DNA from: Rhizobium nepotum 39/7
GTDB taxonomy: Bacteria; Pseudomonadota; Alphaproteobacteria; Rhizobiales; Rhizobiaceae
Direction: 5' to 3'
Length of the DNA stretch: 64,000 bases
Assembly (NCBI RefSeq): GCF_000949865.1
Contig: NZ_JWJH01000013.1
Coordinates: 80,352-144,351, forward strand
Position 1 is the stretch's first letter, and each line of letters begins with the position of its first letter. Of the stretch, positions 35,244 through 44,635 are shown piece after piece. The notes under the pieces were generated by a model, which saw only the letters and a program-made list of their open reading frames with translations, was not told where the DNA came from and made no database searches. The translations under genes were made by a program, and so were the position numbers.

Positions 35244-36184
35244 CAGTAACGAACCCTCGGATCGACCAGCAGATAAAGCATGTCGATGGCAAAATTGATG
35301 AGCACGTAAAGCCCGGCGATGACGAGAAGCGCGCCCTGAATGACGGGATAATCGCGCCTGAGCACGGCCGACACGACGAGATTGCCGACGCCCGGCAGGC
35401 CGAAAACGGTTTCCGTGACAACGGCACCGGAGATCAGCACGGCGGCGGTGAGACCAAGCACGGTAAGGATGGGGATGAGCGCGTTCTTTAGCGCATGTTT
35501 CATTACCACCCGCCGCTCCTTGACGCCTTTGGCTCTGGCGGTGCGGACATAGTCGTCGCCGAGAACATCCAGCATCGAGGCACGGGTGAAGCGCAGAATG
35601 AGGGCTGAAGAGACGAGGCCAAGCGCGATTGCCGGCAAGGTCAGGTGATACATGCGCTCGAGGAAGCTTGCGCCCGGACCGCCATATCCCGACACCGGGA
35701 ACATATCGAGCCGGACGGCGAAGAACTGCATGAGGATGAGGCCGAGCCAGAAGCTCGGAATGCTCGCCGCCAGCATCGCAATGGTGGTCGCGGCCTGATC
35801 CACGAAGGAGCCGCGCCGGTAAGCGGCATAGATACCGATGGGAAGCGCGATGGCACTGGCGATCAGCAGCGAAAAGATCGTCAGGAAGAAGGTCGGTTCC
35901 GCCCGATCCAGAAGTGCTGCGCCAACCGGCATGTTGAGAAAGATCGACTGGCCGAGATCACCGCGCAGCAATTGGCCGATATAATAGACATATTGTACGC
36001 CGAGCGACTGATCGAGCCCGAGCCGGGTGCGCAGCTCCGCAATGTCCTGCGCCGAGGCATCCGGCCCCAGCATTACAGCGGCAGGGTCCCCGGGTGTGAC
36101 GCGCAGGATGACGAAGACGATGGTGACGACGAGGAACATCACCACGATCATTCCCGCAAGTCTCTGGAAAATATACCGTATCAC
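35243..36184 (-). CDS. Peptide-type ABC transporter permease (DppB family)
   Basis: Inner-membrane permease of 313 residues. It starts with the family-typical VIRYIFQRLAGMIVVMFLVVTIVFVILRVTPGDP. It has the extracellular LGLDQSLGVQYVYYIGQLLRGDLGQSI block, the EAA loop (DYVRTARAKGVKERRVVMKHALKNALIPILTV) and GLPGVGNLVVSAVLRRDYPVIQG near the end. The GTG at 36184 with GGAG nine bases upstream is chosen; the open frame continues further up into a repeat without coding signs. It follows the dppA-like gene after a hairpin-rich spacer. Confidence 0.92.
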   Translation of the reverse strand: MIRYIFQRLAGMIVVMFLVVTIVFVILRVTPGDPAAVMLGPDASAQDIAELRTRLGLDQSLGVQYVYYIGQLLRGDLGQSIFLNMPVGAALLDRAEPTFFLTIFSLLIASAIALPIGIYAAYRRGSFVDQAATTIAMLAASIPSFWLGLILMQFFAVRLDMFPVSGYGGPGASFLERMYHLTLPAIALGLVSSALILRFTRASMLDVLGDDYVRTARAKGVKERRVVMKHALKNALIPILTVLGLTAAVLISGAVVTETVFGLPGVGNLVVSAVLRRDYPVIQGALLVIAGLYVLINFAIDMLYLLVDPRVRY

Positions 36185-36265
36185 GTATGTATGCTCCGAA
36201 GCGCGTGATGGGCCGCTATCAGGCGACGGTTGAACAGAGTTGTTTAAAAGCCGACCGCTCACTTC

Positions 36266-36395
36266 CGTCATGCCGGTCCCCGGGTCAGGCCCGAGGATGA
36301 TCCGGCATCCAGCCACCGCGCGTCTGCGTGGTGAAAGGGTCCCTTGCGATCAAAGACTTGATCGCAAGGGACCCCGGACCCAGTCCGGGGTGACG
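36266..36395. repeat. GC-rich palindromic intergenic repeat with a perfect 17-bp stem
   Basis: The spacer between the dppA-like and dppB-like genes holds nested palindromes. The core is GGGTCCCTTGCGATCAA (36337-36353) and its exact complement (36358-36374) around a 4-nt loop. Flanking CCGG-rich arms (around 36266-36315 and 36375-36395) resemble the mosaic intergenic elements common in Rhizobiales. It sits downstream of the binding-protein gene, where it could protect the dppA mRNA end. Confidence 0.65.
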
Positions 36396-36411
36396 GCGTG
36401 CGAAGCCGGTC

Positions 36412-37938
36412 TTACTTCGTGACCGAGGCGTTCCAGAAATAGGGCCAGGGAGCCGGATCGACGCCATCAAGCTTGTTGGACTTGGCTGCCACGGCGTTGA
36501 AGTCACCGATCTTGATGAGCGGCAGCTCGGCATAGATCGTCTTCTGCACATTAGCCCAGAGCGCGATGCGCTTGTCCGGATCTGCCTCGGAGGTAAAGGC
36601 GTCAACCGCCGCCTTGCGCGCCGGCGTATCCCACCAGCCGGGTGAACTGGCGGAGAGTGCGCCGATCAATGCCGGCTCCGGCAGGAAGGGGCTATGGCTG
36701 ATGTAGATATCCCAGAGCTTCGGGTCGGCACGGCGCTGCGTCAGCGTCGCCCAATCGACCACCTGCATGTCCACCTTGAAACCGGCAAGTTTCAGATATT
36801 CCGCAGCAACCTGCGCCATCTTGTAATGGAACTCGTATTGGCGGCTGGTGAGGATGCGCAATGGCTCGCCATTGTAACCGGCCGCCTTCAGCTTTTCGGC
36901 AGCGGCTTCCGGATTGCCGATATTATAATTGCCCTCGACGCCCTCTTCCGTATGCCAGGAGAAATTGTCGGGATAATAGGCGCCATCGAGCGCGTAGAAA
37001 TCCGTGCTGCCGAAAGCGGCCGCCAGCATGTCTTCCATATTGAGCGCTTCAGTGATCGCCTTGCGAACTTCGAGCTTGGATGACAACCCTTCCTTGGTGT
37101 TGAACACGAAGACAGGATAACCGAAGGGCTTCAGCATCATCGGCTGCGAGGCCGAGGAAGACTTCACCTTGTCGAAGGATTCGACCGGGATGGAATCGAC
37201 ATAATCATACTGGCCGGAAATAGCGGCCTCCACGCGGGTATTCGGATCAGGAACCGGAACGAAACGGATTTCATCGAGATATTGATGCCGCGCACCGCCA
37301 TAGCCGTCGCTTTCTCCACCGCGGGACTTGTAGCCGTCGAAGCGAGCGAGTTGGATATATTGGTCCGCCTTGCGTTCCTTCAGCATATAGGGGCCGGTGC
37401 CGACAAATTCGGCCATCGGCTCCGCCTGCTTTTCAGCGGGCAAAATGATGGCTGCAGAATTGTTGAAAGCGAGCAGCGAGGTCAGCGGCGCATAGGGTTG
37501 CTTGAGGGTGATCGTCACCGTTGCGGCATCCGGCGCGGAGATATTGTCGATGAAACCGGCGGCCTGCTTGCCACGCGAGGCGATTTTCATCCAGCGGCCG
37601 AGCGAGGCGACGACATCTTCCGAGGTCATGTCGCTGCCGTCATGAAACTTGATGCCCTGCCGCAGCTTGATCGCATAGGTTTTGCCGTCCGCACTGATCT
37701 CGGGCAGGCTTTCCGCCAGAAGCGGCGTTACCTTCCAACCCTTGTCGAAGGTGTAGAGCGTTTCGAAAATATGCTGCGTGACGATGCCGACGAGATCGGC
37801 GGTGGAGGCCATCGGATCGAGCGTCGGCGGTTCGCCGATCGTGGCGACATTGATGACGCCACCTTTTTCCTGAGCCATCATCACACCCGGCGCAAGCAGC
37901 AAAGCAGCGGTGGCGAGAAATGCAAGTCTCCGTCTCAT
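36412..37938 (-). CDS. Peptide-type ABC transporter substrate-binding protein (SBP_bac_5, DppA family)
   Basis: Periplasmic receptor of 508 residues with a signal peptide (MRRRLAFLATAALLLAPGVMMAQ). Family-5 features: GEPPTLDPMASTADLVGIVTQHIFETLYTFD, GKTYAIKLRQGIKFHDGSDMTSEDVVASLGRW and VRKAITEALNMEDMLAAAFG. The ATG at 37938 has GGGAGC seven bases upstream; six more codons are open before it. It is first in the order dppA-dppB-dppC-amidohydrolase-RidA. The substrate need not be a peptide; related receptors bind varied amino compounds and esters. Confidence 0.92.
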   Translation of the reverse strand: MRRRLAFLATAALLLAPGVMMAQEKGGVINVATIGEPPTLDPMASTADLVGIVTQHIFETLYTFDKGWKVTPLLAESLPEISADGKTYAIKLRQGIKFHDGSDMTSEDVVASLGRWMKIASRGKQAAGFIDNISAPDAATVTITLKQPYAPLTSLLAFNNSAAIILPAEKQAEPMAEFVGTGPYMLKERKADQYIQLARFDGYKSRGGESDGYGGARHQYLDEIRFVPVPDPNTRVEAAISGQYDYVDSIPVESFDKVKSSSASQPMMLKPFGYPVFVFNTKEGLSSKLEVRKAITEALNMEDMLAAAFGSTDFYALDGAYYPDNFSWHTEEGVEGNYNIGNPEAAAEKLKAAGYNGEPLRILTSRQYEFHYKMAQVAAEYLKLAGFKVDMQVVDWATLTQRRADPKLWDIYISHSPFLPEPALIGALSASSPGWWDTPARKAAVDAFTSEADPDKRIALWANVQKTIYAELPLIKIGDFNAVAAKSNKLDGVDPAPWPYFWNASVTK

Positions 37939-38633
37939 TTTAAGCTCCCAGCTCATAGTTTCAATTGCATTGTTCCATTATTATGTTATATGAAACTTTA
38001 TAAGAGAATACCTCGATAAGACGCCTTGTCAATGACAATGCGATGCGATGACGGCTTCCGGCATCGGGGAGATGAATCGATGGATCGCGCCCATCTGCGG
38101 AAACGCGCCGATATCGTGAATTTCGCTCTGGCGGAGCAGGCTTGATGGAAAGCAAGTAAAAATGATGTATTCCTGTCAGGCGCGCTACGCTCTGGCAGCT
38201 TGTCACCGCAGACAAAATAATATTTCAGAACAATCGATTAGCGTTATTTCGGCTAAAATATGGAAGAAACCGCGCAAGCGTGACAAAACTGCACTAGCGC
38301 AATGCAGCAATCAAAGAGATTATGAGACCTGATTGAATATTGATGAGCAATAATACTGACACCGTCCGGGAACGTGAATATTGCGCTTGATACGGATTTT
38401 CCGGCGTCATAAAGCAATGAGTGAACTTGAAGCATTGCCTGAAATTAGGTATAGGCCTGATGCAGGTATAGGCCTGATGCAGGTATAAATATTTCGGGAC
38501 GCGATTCTGCTGAACGGATGTAATTCCGGTTGATGTTTCATTTACCGGCGTCATTTATGAAGTTCTTATTTTTATAAACTTATACGATGTCCGATTGTTT
38601 CTTTTTTCGGACGATATTTATTTTGAGGACCAA
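37939..38633. other. Long intergenic region between the dppA-like and OPX genes
   Basis: This 695-bp region is AT-richer than its neighbours. It holds a second CATTATTATG motif (37976-37985, just upstream of the dppA-like start), a 17-bp tandem repeat (38447-38487), and CCGGCGTCAT repeated at 38401-38410 and 38545-38554. A 21-codon open frame (38081-38146) has no further support. No gene is called. Confidence 0.5.
38447..38487. repeat. Tandem repeat of 17 bp, 2.4 copies
   Basis: AGGTATAGGCCTGATGC occurs at 38447-38463 and 38464-38480 and begins a third time (AGGTATA, 38481-38487). It lies about 150 bp upstream of the OPX gene. It could be a repeated regulator site or a slippage product. Confidence 0.7.
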
Positions 38634-39830
38634 ATGCGTTTATTGAATGTTTCGATTCTGCTTGCCTCCGCAGCACTGGCAGGTTGCACGGTTACTGCGG
38701 CCTCCGGTCCCGATGCAGCATCAATCGAATCCAACGCTTCGGTGAAATTCGGTTCCAAGGACAAGCATAAATCCGCAGGTGTCGACTACGCCCTCATCGA
38801 CATAAACAGTTCCGTCCTGAACTTTGTCGACGATACCACCGCATCCACGCTGCTCGGCAGTTTCGGCGGCGGCAAGGGTGGCGTTCCGGCGCTGCCGATG
38901 GGTGTCGGCGATGTGGTGCAGGTCGCCATTTTCGAAAGCCAGGCCGGTGGCCTGTTCATTCCAAACGACGCGGGCAGCCGCCCCGGCAACTTCATCAGCC
39001 TGCCGAACCAGACGGTGGACCGGGAAGGCAATATCAGCGTTCCCTATGCCGGCAAGATCCGCGCGACCGGCCGCAATGTCGAGGACGTGCAGAGCGAAAT
39101 CGAGGAGCGCCTGGCCAACCGCGCCATCGAACCGCAGGTCCTCATTACCAAGATTTCCAGCCGCTCCGCACAGGCATCCGTGCTTGGCGACGTCAAGGAG
39201 CCGACAAAGGTCCAGCTTTCGGAAGCCGGCGATCGCGTTCTCGACGTCATCTCCTATGCTAAGGGCCTCAGTGCTCCGAATATCGAATCCTATGTCACGC
39301 TGATCCGTCGCGGAAAGACCGCGCGCATCAACTACAATCACCTTGTCAGCACGCCCTCCGAGAATATCTACGTGGTTCCGGGCGACACGGTCATGGTGGA
39401 GCGTGAGCGTCGCACCTACCTCGCCTTCGGCGCCTCCGGTCTCAACGGTCGTTTCGAGTTCGAGGACGCCGCTCTCAAGCTCTCGGATGCGCTCGGCAAG
39501 GCAGGCGGATTGCTCGATTCCCGCGCGGACCCCGCTCAGGTCTACATCTATCGTACCGTCAAACGCGATCTTCTCGTGAAGCTCGGCATCGACACGTCCA
39601 AATTCCCGGGGCAGGAAGTTCCCGTCATTTTCCGCGCCAACCTGCGCGATCCGTCGACCTTCTTCGCCACCACGAAATTCCCGATGCAGGATCGCGATAT
39701 CATCTACGTCACCAACTCGCAGGCCACCGAGCTCTACAAGTTCCTGGATCTCGTCGGCTCCGTTCCCGCAACGGCGGGCAACGTCTCCGACGATGTGCTT
39801 GCGACACGCAACGCCATCCGGGCCTTCTGA
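38634..39830 (+). CDS. Polysaccharide export (OPX/Wza-like) outer-membrane lipoprotein
   Basis: Lipoprotein of 398 residues. The signal ends in a lipobox, LAGC with Cys18. The poly-export domain (about 85-175) has GVGDVVQVAIFESQAGG and VDREGNISVPYAGKIRATGRNVEDVQSEIEERL. SLBB-like domains follow (ASVLGDVKEPTKVQLSEAGDRVLDVISYAKGL and YIYRTVKRDLLVKLG). GAGGA precedes the ATG at 38634; a longer open frame is not supported. Such proteins form the outer-membrane channel for exopolysaccharide. No glycosyltransferase or Wzc-like partner is adjacent, so it must serve a polysaccharide made elsewhere. Confidence 0.9.
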   Translation: MRLLNVSILLASAALAGCTVTAASGPDAASIESNASVKFGSKDKHKSAGVDYALIDINSSVLNFVDDTTASTLLGSFGGGKGGVPALPMGVGDVVQVAIFESQAGGLFIPNDAGSRPGNFISLPNQTVDREGNISVPYAGKIRATGRNVEDVQSEIEERLANRAIEPQVLITKISSRSAQASVLGDVKEPTKVQLSEAGDRVLDVISYAKGLSAPNIESYVTLIRRGKTARINYNHLVSTPSENIYVVPGDTVMVERERRTYLAFGASGLNGRFEFEDAALKLSDALGKAGGLLDSRADPAQVYIYRTVKRDLLVKLGIDTSKFPGQEVPVIFRANLRDPSTFFATTKFPMQDRDIIYVTNSQATELYKFLDLVGSVPATAGNVSDDVLATRNAIRAF

Positions 39831-39858
39831 CCCTCGGCATCTCGCCGCTCACACCAAA

Positions 39859-39889
39859 GCCGCCCCGGAAACGAGGCGGCTTTTCTTTT
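39859..39889 (+). terminator. Rho-independent terminator after the OPX gene
   Basis: GCCGCC (39859-39864) pairs with GGCGGC (39875-39880), followed by TTTTCTTTT. The remaining spacer up to the RND operon (39890-40131) shows no gene. Confidence 0.85.
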
Positions 39890-40131
39890 GGCCGGGAACA
39901 GGCGTGTGCAACCTCGATCACCGCCCGCCAAGCCCCCGGCGACAAGCACTTGCCGAAGACCGCCAGGTCCCTGTTTCGCAATGCAGCATGGAGGCGAACA
40001 TTGTCGTCGCCATTACAAAAGATTAAGGTGATTTCGCAGCGCATTGGGTGTCTTGTGGGGAAAAGCTGCTCCCAAGGCTTACCGCACATGTTCGGGAAAC
40101 ATGTATTGCTCTCATTTTGCGGAACCGTCAG

Positions 40132-41427
40132 ATGAAACGTTTCTGGACCGCCCTCAGCGTTCTTGCCATCGCAGCCGCCGGCGCGTGGCATTTTAAAGAT
40201 CGCCTGCCGCTGGATCAAATTCCCTATCTCAAACAGTTCGCCAGCGTTTCGCCACAGGCGGAAACGGCAGATGGATCCGCCGGCAAAAAGGAACAACCGT
40301 CGCAAAACGGTCAATCCGCCCAGCGAACAGGACAAAGACAAGGCAGCGGGCGGCGCAATGGCGGACCGCCTACCGTCAGCACCGTCGCGGTCGGCAAGGC
40401 AACGTTGCCGCTGGACGCTACGGCGACGGGATGGGCGGTTGCCGCCGACATCACCAATATTGCGCCGCTTCAGGTCGGTCTCGTCACGGAAATCTCGGCG
40501 AAGGACGGTCAGCATATCAAGGCGGGCGATCTGATCCTCAAGATGGATGACCGCATCGCCCGCGCAGCCGTCGACAAGGACAAGGCCAATATCGCCGCCG
40601 ATCAGGCGACGCTGGAACAAACGGAGGCCGCCCTCCAGCGTGCCGCCAATCTCGTCAAGCAGAGCGCAGAGTCCCAGCAGGTGCTGGATCAGGCAAGGGC
40701 AGCACGGGACAGCGCCGCCGCGAAGATCGATGCCGACAAGGCAGCACTCGCTTCCGACCAGGTGACGCTCGAACATATGGAGATCCGCGCGCCTTTCGAC
40801 GGGCGGCTCGGCGATATCACCGTCAGCCCAGGCGCTTATCTCAGCGCTGGCGTCAACATCGTAACGATCACGAAATACGATCCCATCTCGGTCAGTTTCC
40901 GCCTGTCGCAGCGTTACCTGCCGCAATTGCGCGAAGGCGTCCAGAAGGACACGGCGGTGGATGTCGATACGGCGGCGACGGGCGGCGAACCCATGAGCGG
41001 CGTGCTGCGGTTTTACGACAACACCGTGGACCAGACGTCCGGCACCGTGCTGGCGAAAGCGGAATTCAAGAACGATCGCGGCCTTTTGTGGCCCGGCCAG
41101 TCCGTCAACGTCACGGCCCATTTCGTCTCCGACAAGGAGATGGTCGTCGTACCGACGGTCGCAGTGCGGCCGGGACCGAAGGGCAATTTCGTCTATTCGG
41201 TCGATGACAACCACCGCGTCCATATGACGACAGTGGAAGTCGCCCGCTCGAACGGCGATCTCACCGCCATTTCAAGCGGCCTGTCCGGCGGCGAGCATGT
41301 GATCGTCGAAGGCCAGTCGGAACTTGCCGACGGTCAGCAAGTGATCGAGCAGTTCTCCGATAAGGGCGGCGCGGCCGGCAATCTGGCCGCCAATATTCCG
41401 CAGCAGGAACAGGTTGGTAGCCCATGA
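40132..41427 (+). CDS. RND efflux periplasmic adaptor (membrane fusion protein)
   Basis: Protein of 431 residues with an N-terminal membrane anchor (MKRFWTALSVLAIAAAGAW), a low-complexity linker (about 40-80), and an adaptor core. The lipoyl part has EISAKDGQHIKAGDLILKMDD, the coiled-coil hairpin spans about residues 145-210, and the closing half-lipoyl plus barrel has MEIRAPFDGRLGDITVSPGAYLSAG and VAVRPGPKGNFVYSV. The ATG at 40132 follows GGAA; an upstream open frame is unsupported. It overlaps the RND pump gene by four bases. Confidence 0.9.
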   Translation: MKRFWTALSVLAIAAAGAWHFKDRLPLDQIPYLKQFASVSPQAETADGSAGKKEQPSQNGQSAQRTGQRQGSGRRNGGPPTVSTVAVGKATLPLDATATGWAVAADITNIAPLQVGLVTEISAKDGQHIKAGDLILKMDDRIARAAVDKDKANIAADQATLEQTEAALQRAANLVKQSAESQQVLDQARAARDSAAAKIDADKAALASDQVTLEHMEIRAPFDGRLGDITVSPGAYLSAGVNIVTITKYDPISVSFRLSQRYLPQLREGVQKDTAVDVDTAATGGEPMSGVLRFYDNTVDQTSGTVLAKAEFKNDRGLLWPGQSVNVTAHFVSDKEMVVVPTVAVRPGPKGNFVYSVDDNHRVHMTTVEVARSNGDLTAISSGLSGGEHVIVEGQSELADGQQVIEQFSDKGGAAGNLAANIPQQEQVGSP

Positions 41428-44400
41428 TCCCGAATTTCTGCATCAACCGGCCCGTAGCCACCACCCTTCTCGCCATCGGGCTTGTGCTCGCCGGGTTTGC
41501 CGGTTTCAGCCTGCTGCCGGTCGCCGCCCTGCCGAAAGTCGATTTCCCGACGATCAACGTCTCATCGGCATTGTCCGGTGCGTCACCGCAAACCATGGCC
41601 ACATCAGTCACCACACCGCTGGTGAAGCAGTTCGAGACCATTCCGGGCGTCAGCGAAATCAGCGCCACCAACACGCTGGGCAACAGCTCCATCGTGCTGC
41701 AATTCGATCTCAACCGTAACATCGACGCGGCAGCGGCCGATGTTCAGGCCGCGATCTCGCGCGCGCAGCGGCAATTGCCGAGCAACATGACGACGACGCC
41801 GAGCTACCGAAAAACCAACCCGGCCGATGCGCCGGTGCTGTTGCTTGCTATCAACAGCAAGGAAATGCCGACCAGCAAGGTGGACGAAATCGCCGAGAAT
41901 ATCATCTCGCCGCTTCTGTCGACCATTTCCGGCGTCGCGCAGGTGAGCATCTACGGCGCGCAGACCTACGCCGTGCGTATCGGTCTCGATCCGTCACAGC
42001 TCCAGGCAAGAGGGCTCGGCGTCGATACCGTCACGACCGCCATCGCGCAGGCGAACAATCAGGTGCCGGTGGGCGCGATGCAGAACGACAATCAGCGCCT
42101 GACGATCGAGGCCGATACCCAGCGCACCGATGCGACGGCCTTCCGCTCGCTGGTCGTGGCGACGAGCAACGGCGCTCCCATCCATCTCGGCGATATCGCC
42201 AACGTCACCGACAGCATCGACAACCCCAATGCCGGCAGCTGGTTTGACGGCGAACAGGCGATCGTCCTTGCCGTGCAGCGCCAGCCGGACGCCAACACGG
42301 TGGACGTGGTGGATGCCATCAAGGCCAAGCTGCCGGCGCTTCACCAGCAATTGCCGCCCTCGGTCAATATCCACGTCATGAACGATGCCTCGACCGCGAT
42401 CAAGGACGCGATATCCGACGTGCAGTTCACGCTGCTCCTTACGATCGGGCTGGTGGTTGCGGTCATTTATCTCTTCACCGGGCATCTGACGGCGACCATC
42501 ATTCCGGGCCTTGCCGTGCCGCTTTCACTCATCACCGCCTTCGGCGCCATGTATGTTCTGGGCTACAGTATCGATAACATCTCGCTGCTAGGGCTGACAT
42601 TGTCGGTCGGGCTTGTGGTGGACGATGCGATCGTCATGCTGGAAAACATCCTGCGACTGCACGAAAAAGGCCTGACGATGCGCGAGGCGGCCCTTCAGGG
42701 TGCGGCGGAAGTCAGCGGCACCATTCTGTCCATGTCCGTCTCGCTGGTCGCGGTGTTCATTCCCATTCTGTTGATGGGCGGAGTGGTCGGCAGGCTCTTC
42801 AACGAATTCGGCATGGTCGTTACGCTGGCGATCATGGCGTCGGCGCTGGTTTCGCTGACCGTTACGCCGATGCTCGCCTCGCGCCTCTCCGGCCATTCCT
42901 CCAGACCGCCGGCCATCATCCGCTGGTTCGACGCCGGCTTTGAGCGCACGCTTCACCTCTATGGCAAGGCCGTCGGCTGGTGTCTTTCCCATCGTCGCGT
43001 GGTTCTCGTCTCGTTTCTGGCCTCGATTGCAGCCTCGCTCTATCTGTTCGAGACCCTGCCCTCCAGCTTCTTCCCGCAGGAAGATATCGGTCGTCTTTCC
43101 GTGTCAACGCAGGCGCGCGAAGACATTTCCTATACCGCAATGCGTGATCTTCAGGCGCAGGTGGCCGATCAGATCCGCAAGAACCCGGCCGTGGTGCATG
43201 TCACTTCCACCGTCGGCGGCAATTCCCGCAATCCGCTGAATAATGGCTCGATGTTCGTCGAACTGAAACCCAAGGAGGAGCGCGCGCCGCTCAGCCAGGT
43301 GCTGGCGGAACTGGGGCAGGCTACATCGAAAGTGGCCGGCATCCGCACCTATATCAATCCGCAGCAGAGCCTGCGTTTCGGTGGGCGCAGCTCCGCCAGC
43401 CAGTACCAGCTCGTCGTTCAGGGCCTGAATGCCGACACCACCAATGAATGGTCGAACAAGCTGATGGAGGCGATGCGCCGCGACCACACATTCACCTCCG
43501 TCACCTCCGACGCCCAGAACGGTGCGATCGCCGCGACGATCTCGGTCGATCCGGAAAAGGCCGCCGCTTTCGGCATCACCAACGATCAACTGCGTAAGAC
43601 GCTGGAGATGTCGTTCGGCGGTTATACGGCGGCGCAAATCCAGTCGACCGGCGACAGTTACGACGTGATCGTGGAGTTCGACAGCTCCAAGCAATGGAAT
43701 GACAATTTCCTGAGCGACATCAATATTCTCTCGGCAAAATCGGGTGTTCTGGTTCCGCTTTCCAACTTCGCCTCCCTCACCCGTACGCAGGCGCCGGTCA
43801 CCATCAACCAGACGGGTCAGCTCGTTTCCACCACGGTCTCCTTCAACCTGCCGGACGGCGTGGCGCTTTCGGATGCGACCAGCCGCATCGACCAGATCAA
43901 GAGCGCCATAGGGCTGCCGCAGGACGTGTTCACCAGCTATGGCGGCACGGCGGCGATCTTCCAGCAGAGCCAGGGCAATACCGGCATTCTCATTCTGGCG
44001 GCGGTGCTGACCATCTATGTGGTTCTTGGCGTGCTTTATGAAAGCTTCGTCCACCCGCTGACCATTCTTTCCGGCCTGCCGGCGGCGGCTTTCGGCGCAC
44101 TGGTGGCGTTGAAGGTGATGGGCATGGACTTCTCGATCATCGCGCTCATCGGCCTTCTGATGCTGATCGGCATCGTCAAGAAAAACGCGATCATGATGAT
44201 CGACGTGGCGGTGGAGCTGATCCGCGAACAGAACGAACCGCCCGCCCGGGCCATTCACGAGGCCTGTGTGCGCCGTTTCCGGCCGATCATGATGACGACC
44301 TTCTGCGCGCTGCTGGGCGCCCTGCCCATCGCGCTCGGCTCCGGCGCCAGCTCGGAATTGCGCCAGCCGCTCGGCGTCGCAGTCGTCGGCGGGCTCATCG

Positions 44401-44564
44401 TCTCGCAATTGCTGACGCTGTTCATCACCCCGGTGATCTTCGTGGAAATGGATCGTTTCGGCAAGTTCCTCGCCGGGCTGTTTTCACGCAAGAAATCAGC
44501 CGAACAACACGCCGAACCGCAAAAAACGGAAGGCGCCAGCGAACCCGATTCCGTCGCTGCCTAG
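41424..44564 (+). CDS. RND family multidrug efflux permease (MdtB/MuxB-like)
   Basis: Inner-membrane pump of 1046 residues, the standard HAE1 length, with 12 helices and two large periplasmic loops. It starts NFCINRPVATTLLAIGLVLAG. The proton-relay region is LSVGLVVDDAIVMLENILRLHEKG, with paired aspartates in helix 4, and the second half has IGIVKKNAIMMIDVAVELIRE. The adaptor-pump start overlap ATGA shows coupling. No outer-membrane factor (TolC/OprM-like) gene follows, so it must recruit one from elsewhere. Confidence 0.93.
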   Translation: MIPNFCINRPVATTLLAIGLVLAGFAGFSLLPVAALPKVDFPTINVSSALSGASPQTMATSVTTPLVKQFETIPGVSEISATNTLGNSSIVLQFDLNRNIDAAAADVQAAISRAQRQLPSNMTTTPSYRKTNPADAPVLLLAINSKEMPTSKVDEIAENIISPLLSTISGVAQVSIYGAQTYAVRIGLDPSQLQARGLGVDTVTTAIAQANNQVPVGAMQNDNQRLTIEADTQRTDATAFRSLVVATSNGAPIHLGDIANVTDSIDNPNAGSWFDGEQAIVLAVQRQPDANTVDVVDAIKAKLPALHQQLPPSVNIHVMNDASTAIKDAISDVQFTLLLTIGLVVAVIYLFTGHLTATIIPGLAVPLSLITAFGAMYVLGYSIDNISLLGLTLSVGLVVDDAIVMLENILRLHEKGLTMREAALQGAAEVSGTILSMSVSLVAVFIPILLMGGVVGRLFNEFGMVVTLAIMASALVSLTVTPMLASRLSGHSSRPPAIIRWFDAGFERTLHLYGKAVGWCLSHRRVVLVSFLASIAASLYLFETLPSSFFPQEDIGRLSVSTQAREDISYTAMRDLQAQVADQIRKNPAVVHVTSTVGGNSRNPLNNGSMFVELKPKEERAPLSQVLAELGQATSKVAGIRTYINPQQSLRFGGRSSASQYQLVVQGLNADTTNEWSNKLMEAMRRDHTFTSVTSDAQNGAIAATISVDPEKAAAFGITNDQLRKTLEMSFGGYTAAQIQSTGDSYDVIVEFDSSKQWNDNFLSDINILSAKSGVLVPLSNFASLTRTQAPVTINQTGQLVSTTVSFNLPDGVALSDATSRIDQIKSAIGLPQDVFTSYGGTAAIFQQSQGNTGILILAAVLTIYVVLGVLYESFVHPLTILSGLPAAAFGALVALKVMGMDFSIIALIGLLMLIGIVKKNAIMMIDVAVELIREQNEPPARAIHEACVRRFRPIMMTTFCALLGALPIALGSGASSELRQPLGVAVVGGLIVSQLLTLFITPVIFVEMDRFGKFLAGLFSRKKSAEQHAEPQKTEGASEPDSVAA

Positions 44565-44635
44565 CGCGGCTGAAACGGGGTCGCTGTACACGCGCTGGTG
44601 TCAGCGAGCGGTAGCTGAAAGCGGCAGGGCATGGC

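Noticed and set aside
38081..38146. Short open frame of 21 codons in the dppA-OPX spacer
   Set aside because: Too short, and without conservation or signal evidence that I can see.
39709..41223. Minus-strand open frame of 504 codons opposite the OPX tail and RND adaptor
   Set aside because: It crosses a terminator and two supported genes and shows no domain.
43104..44408. Minus-strand open frame of 434 codons inside the RND pump gene
   Set aside because: It is a shadow of a full-length HAE1 pump, with low-complexity His/Arg/Asp-rich translation.
44565..44635. Terminator between the RND pump and smoA
   Set aside because: Only weak complementarity (CGCTG/CAGCG) without a T-run was seen, so no terminator is claimed.
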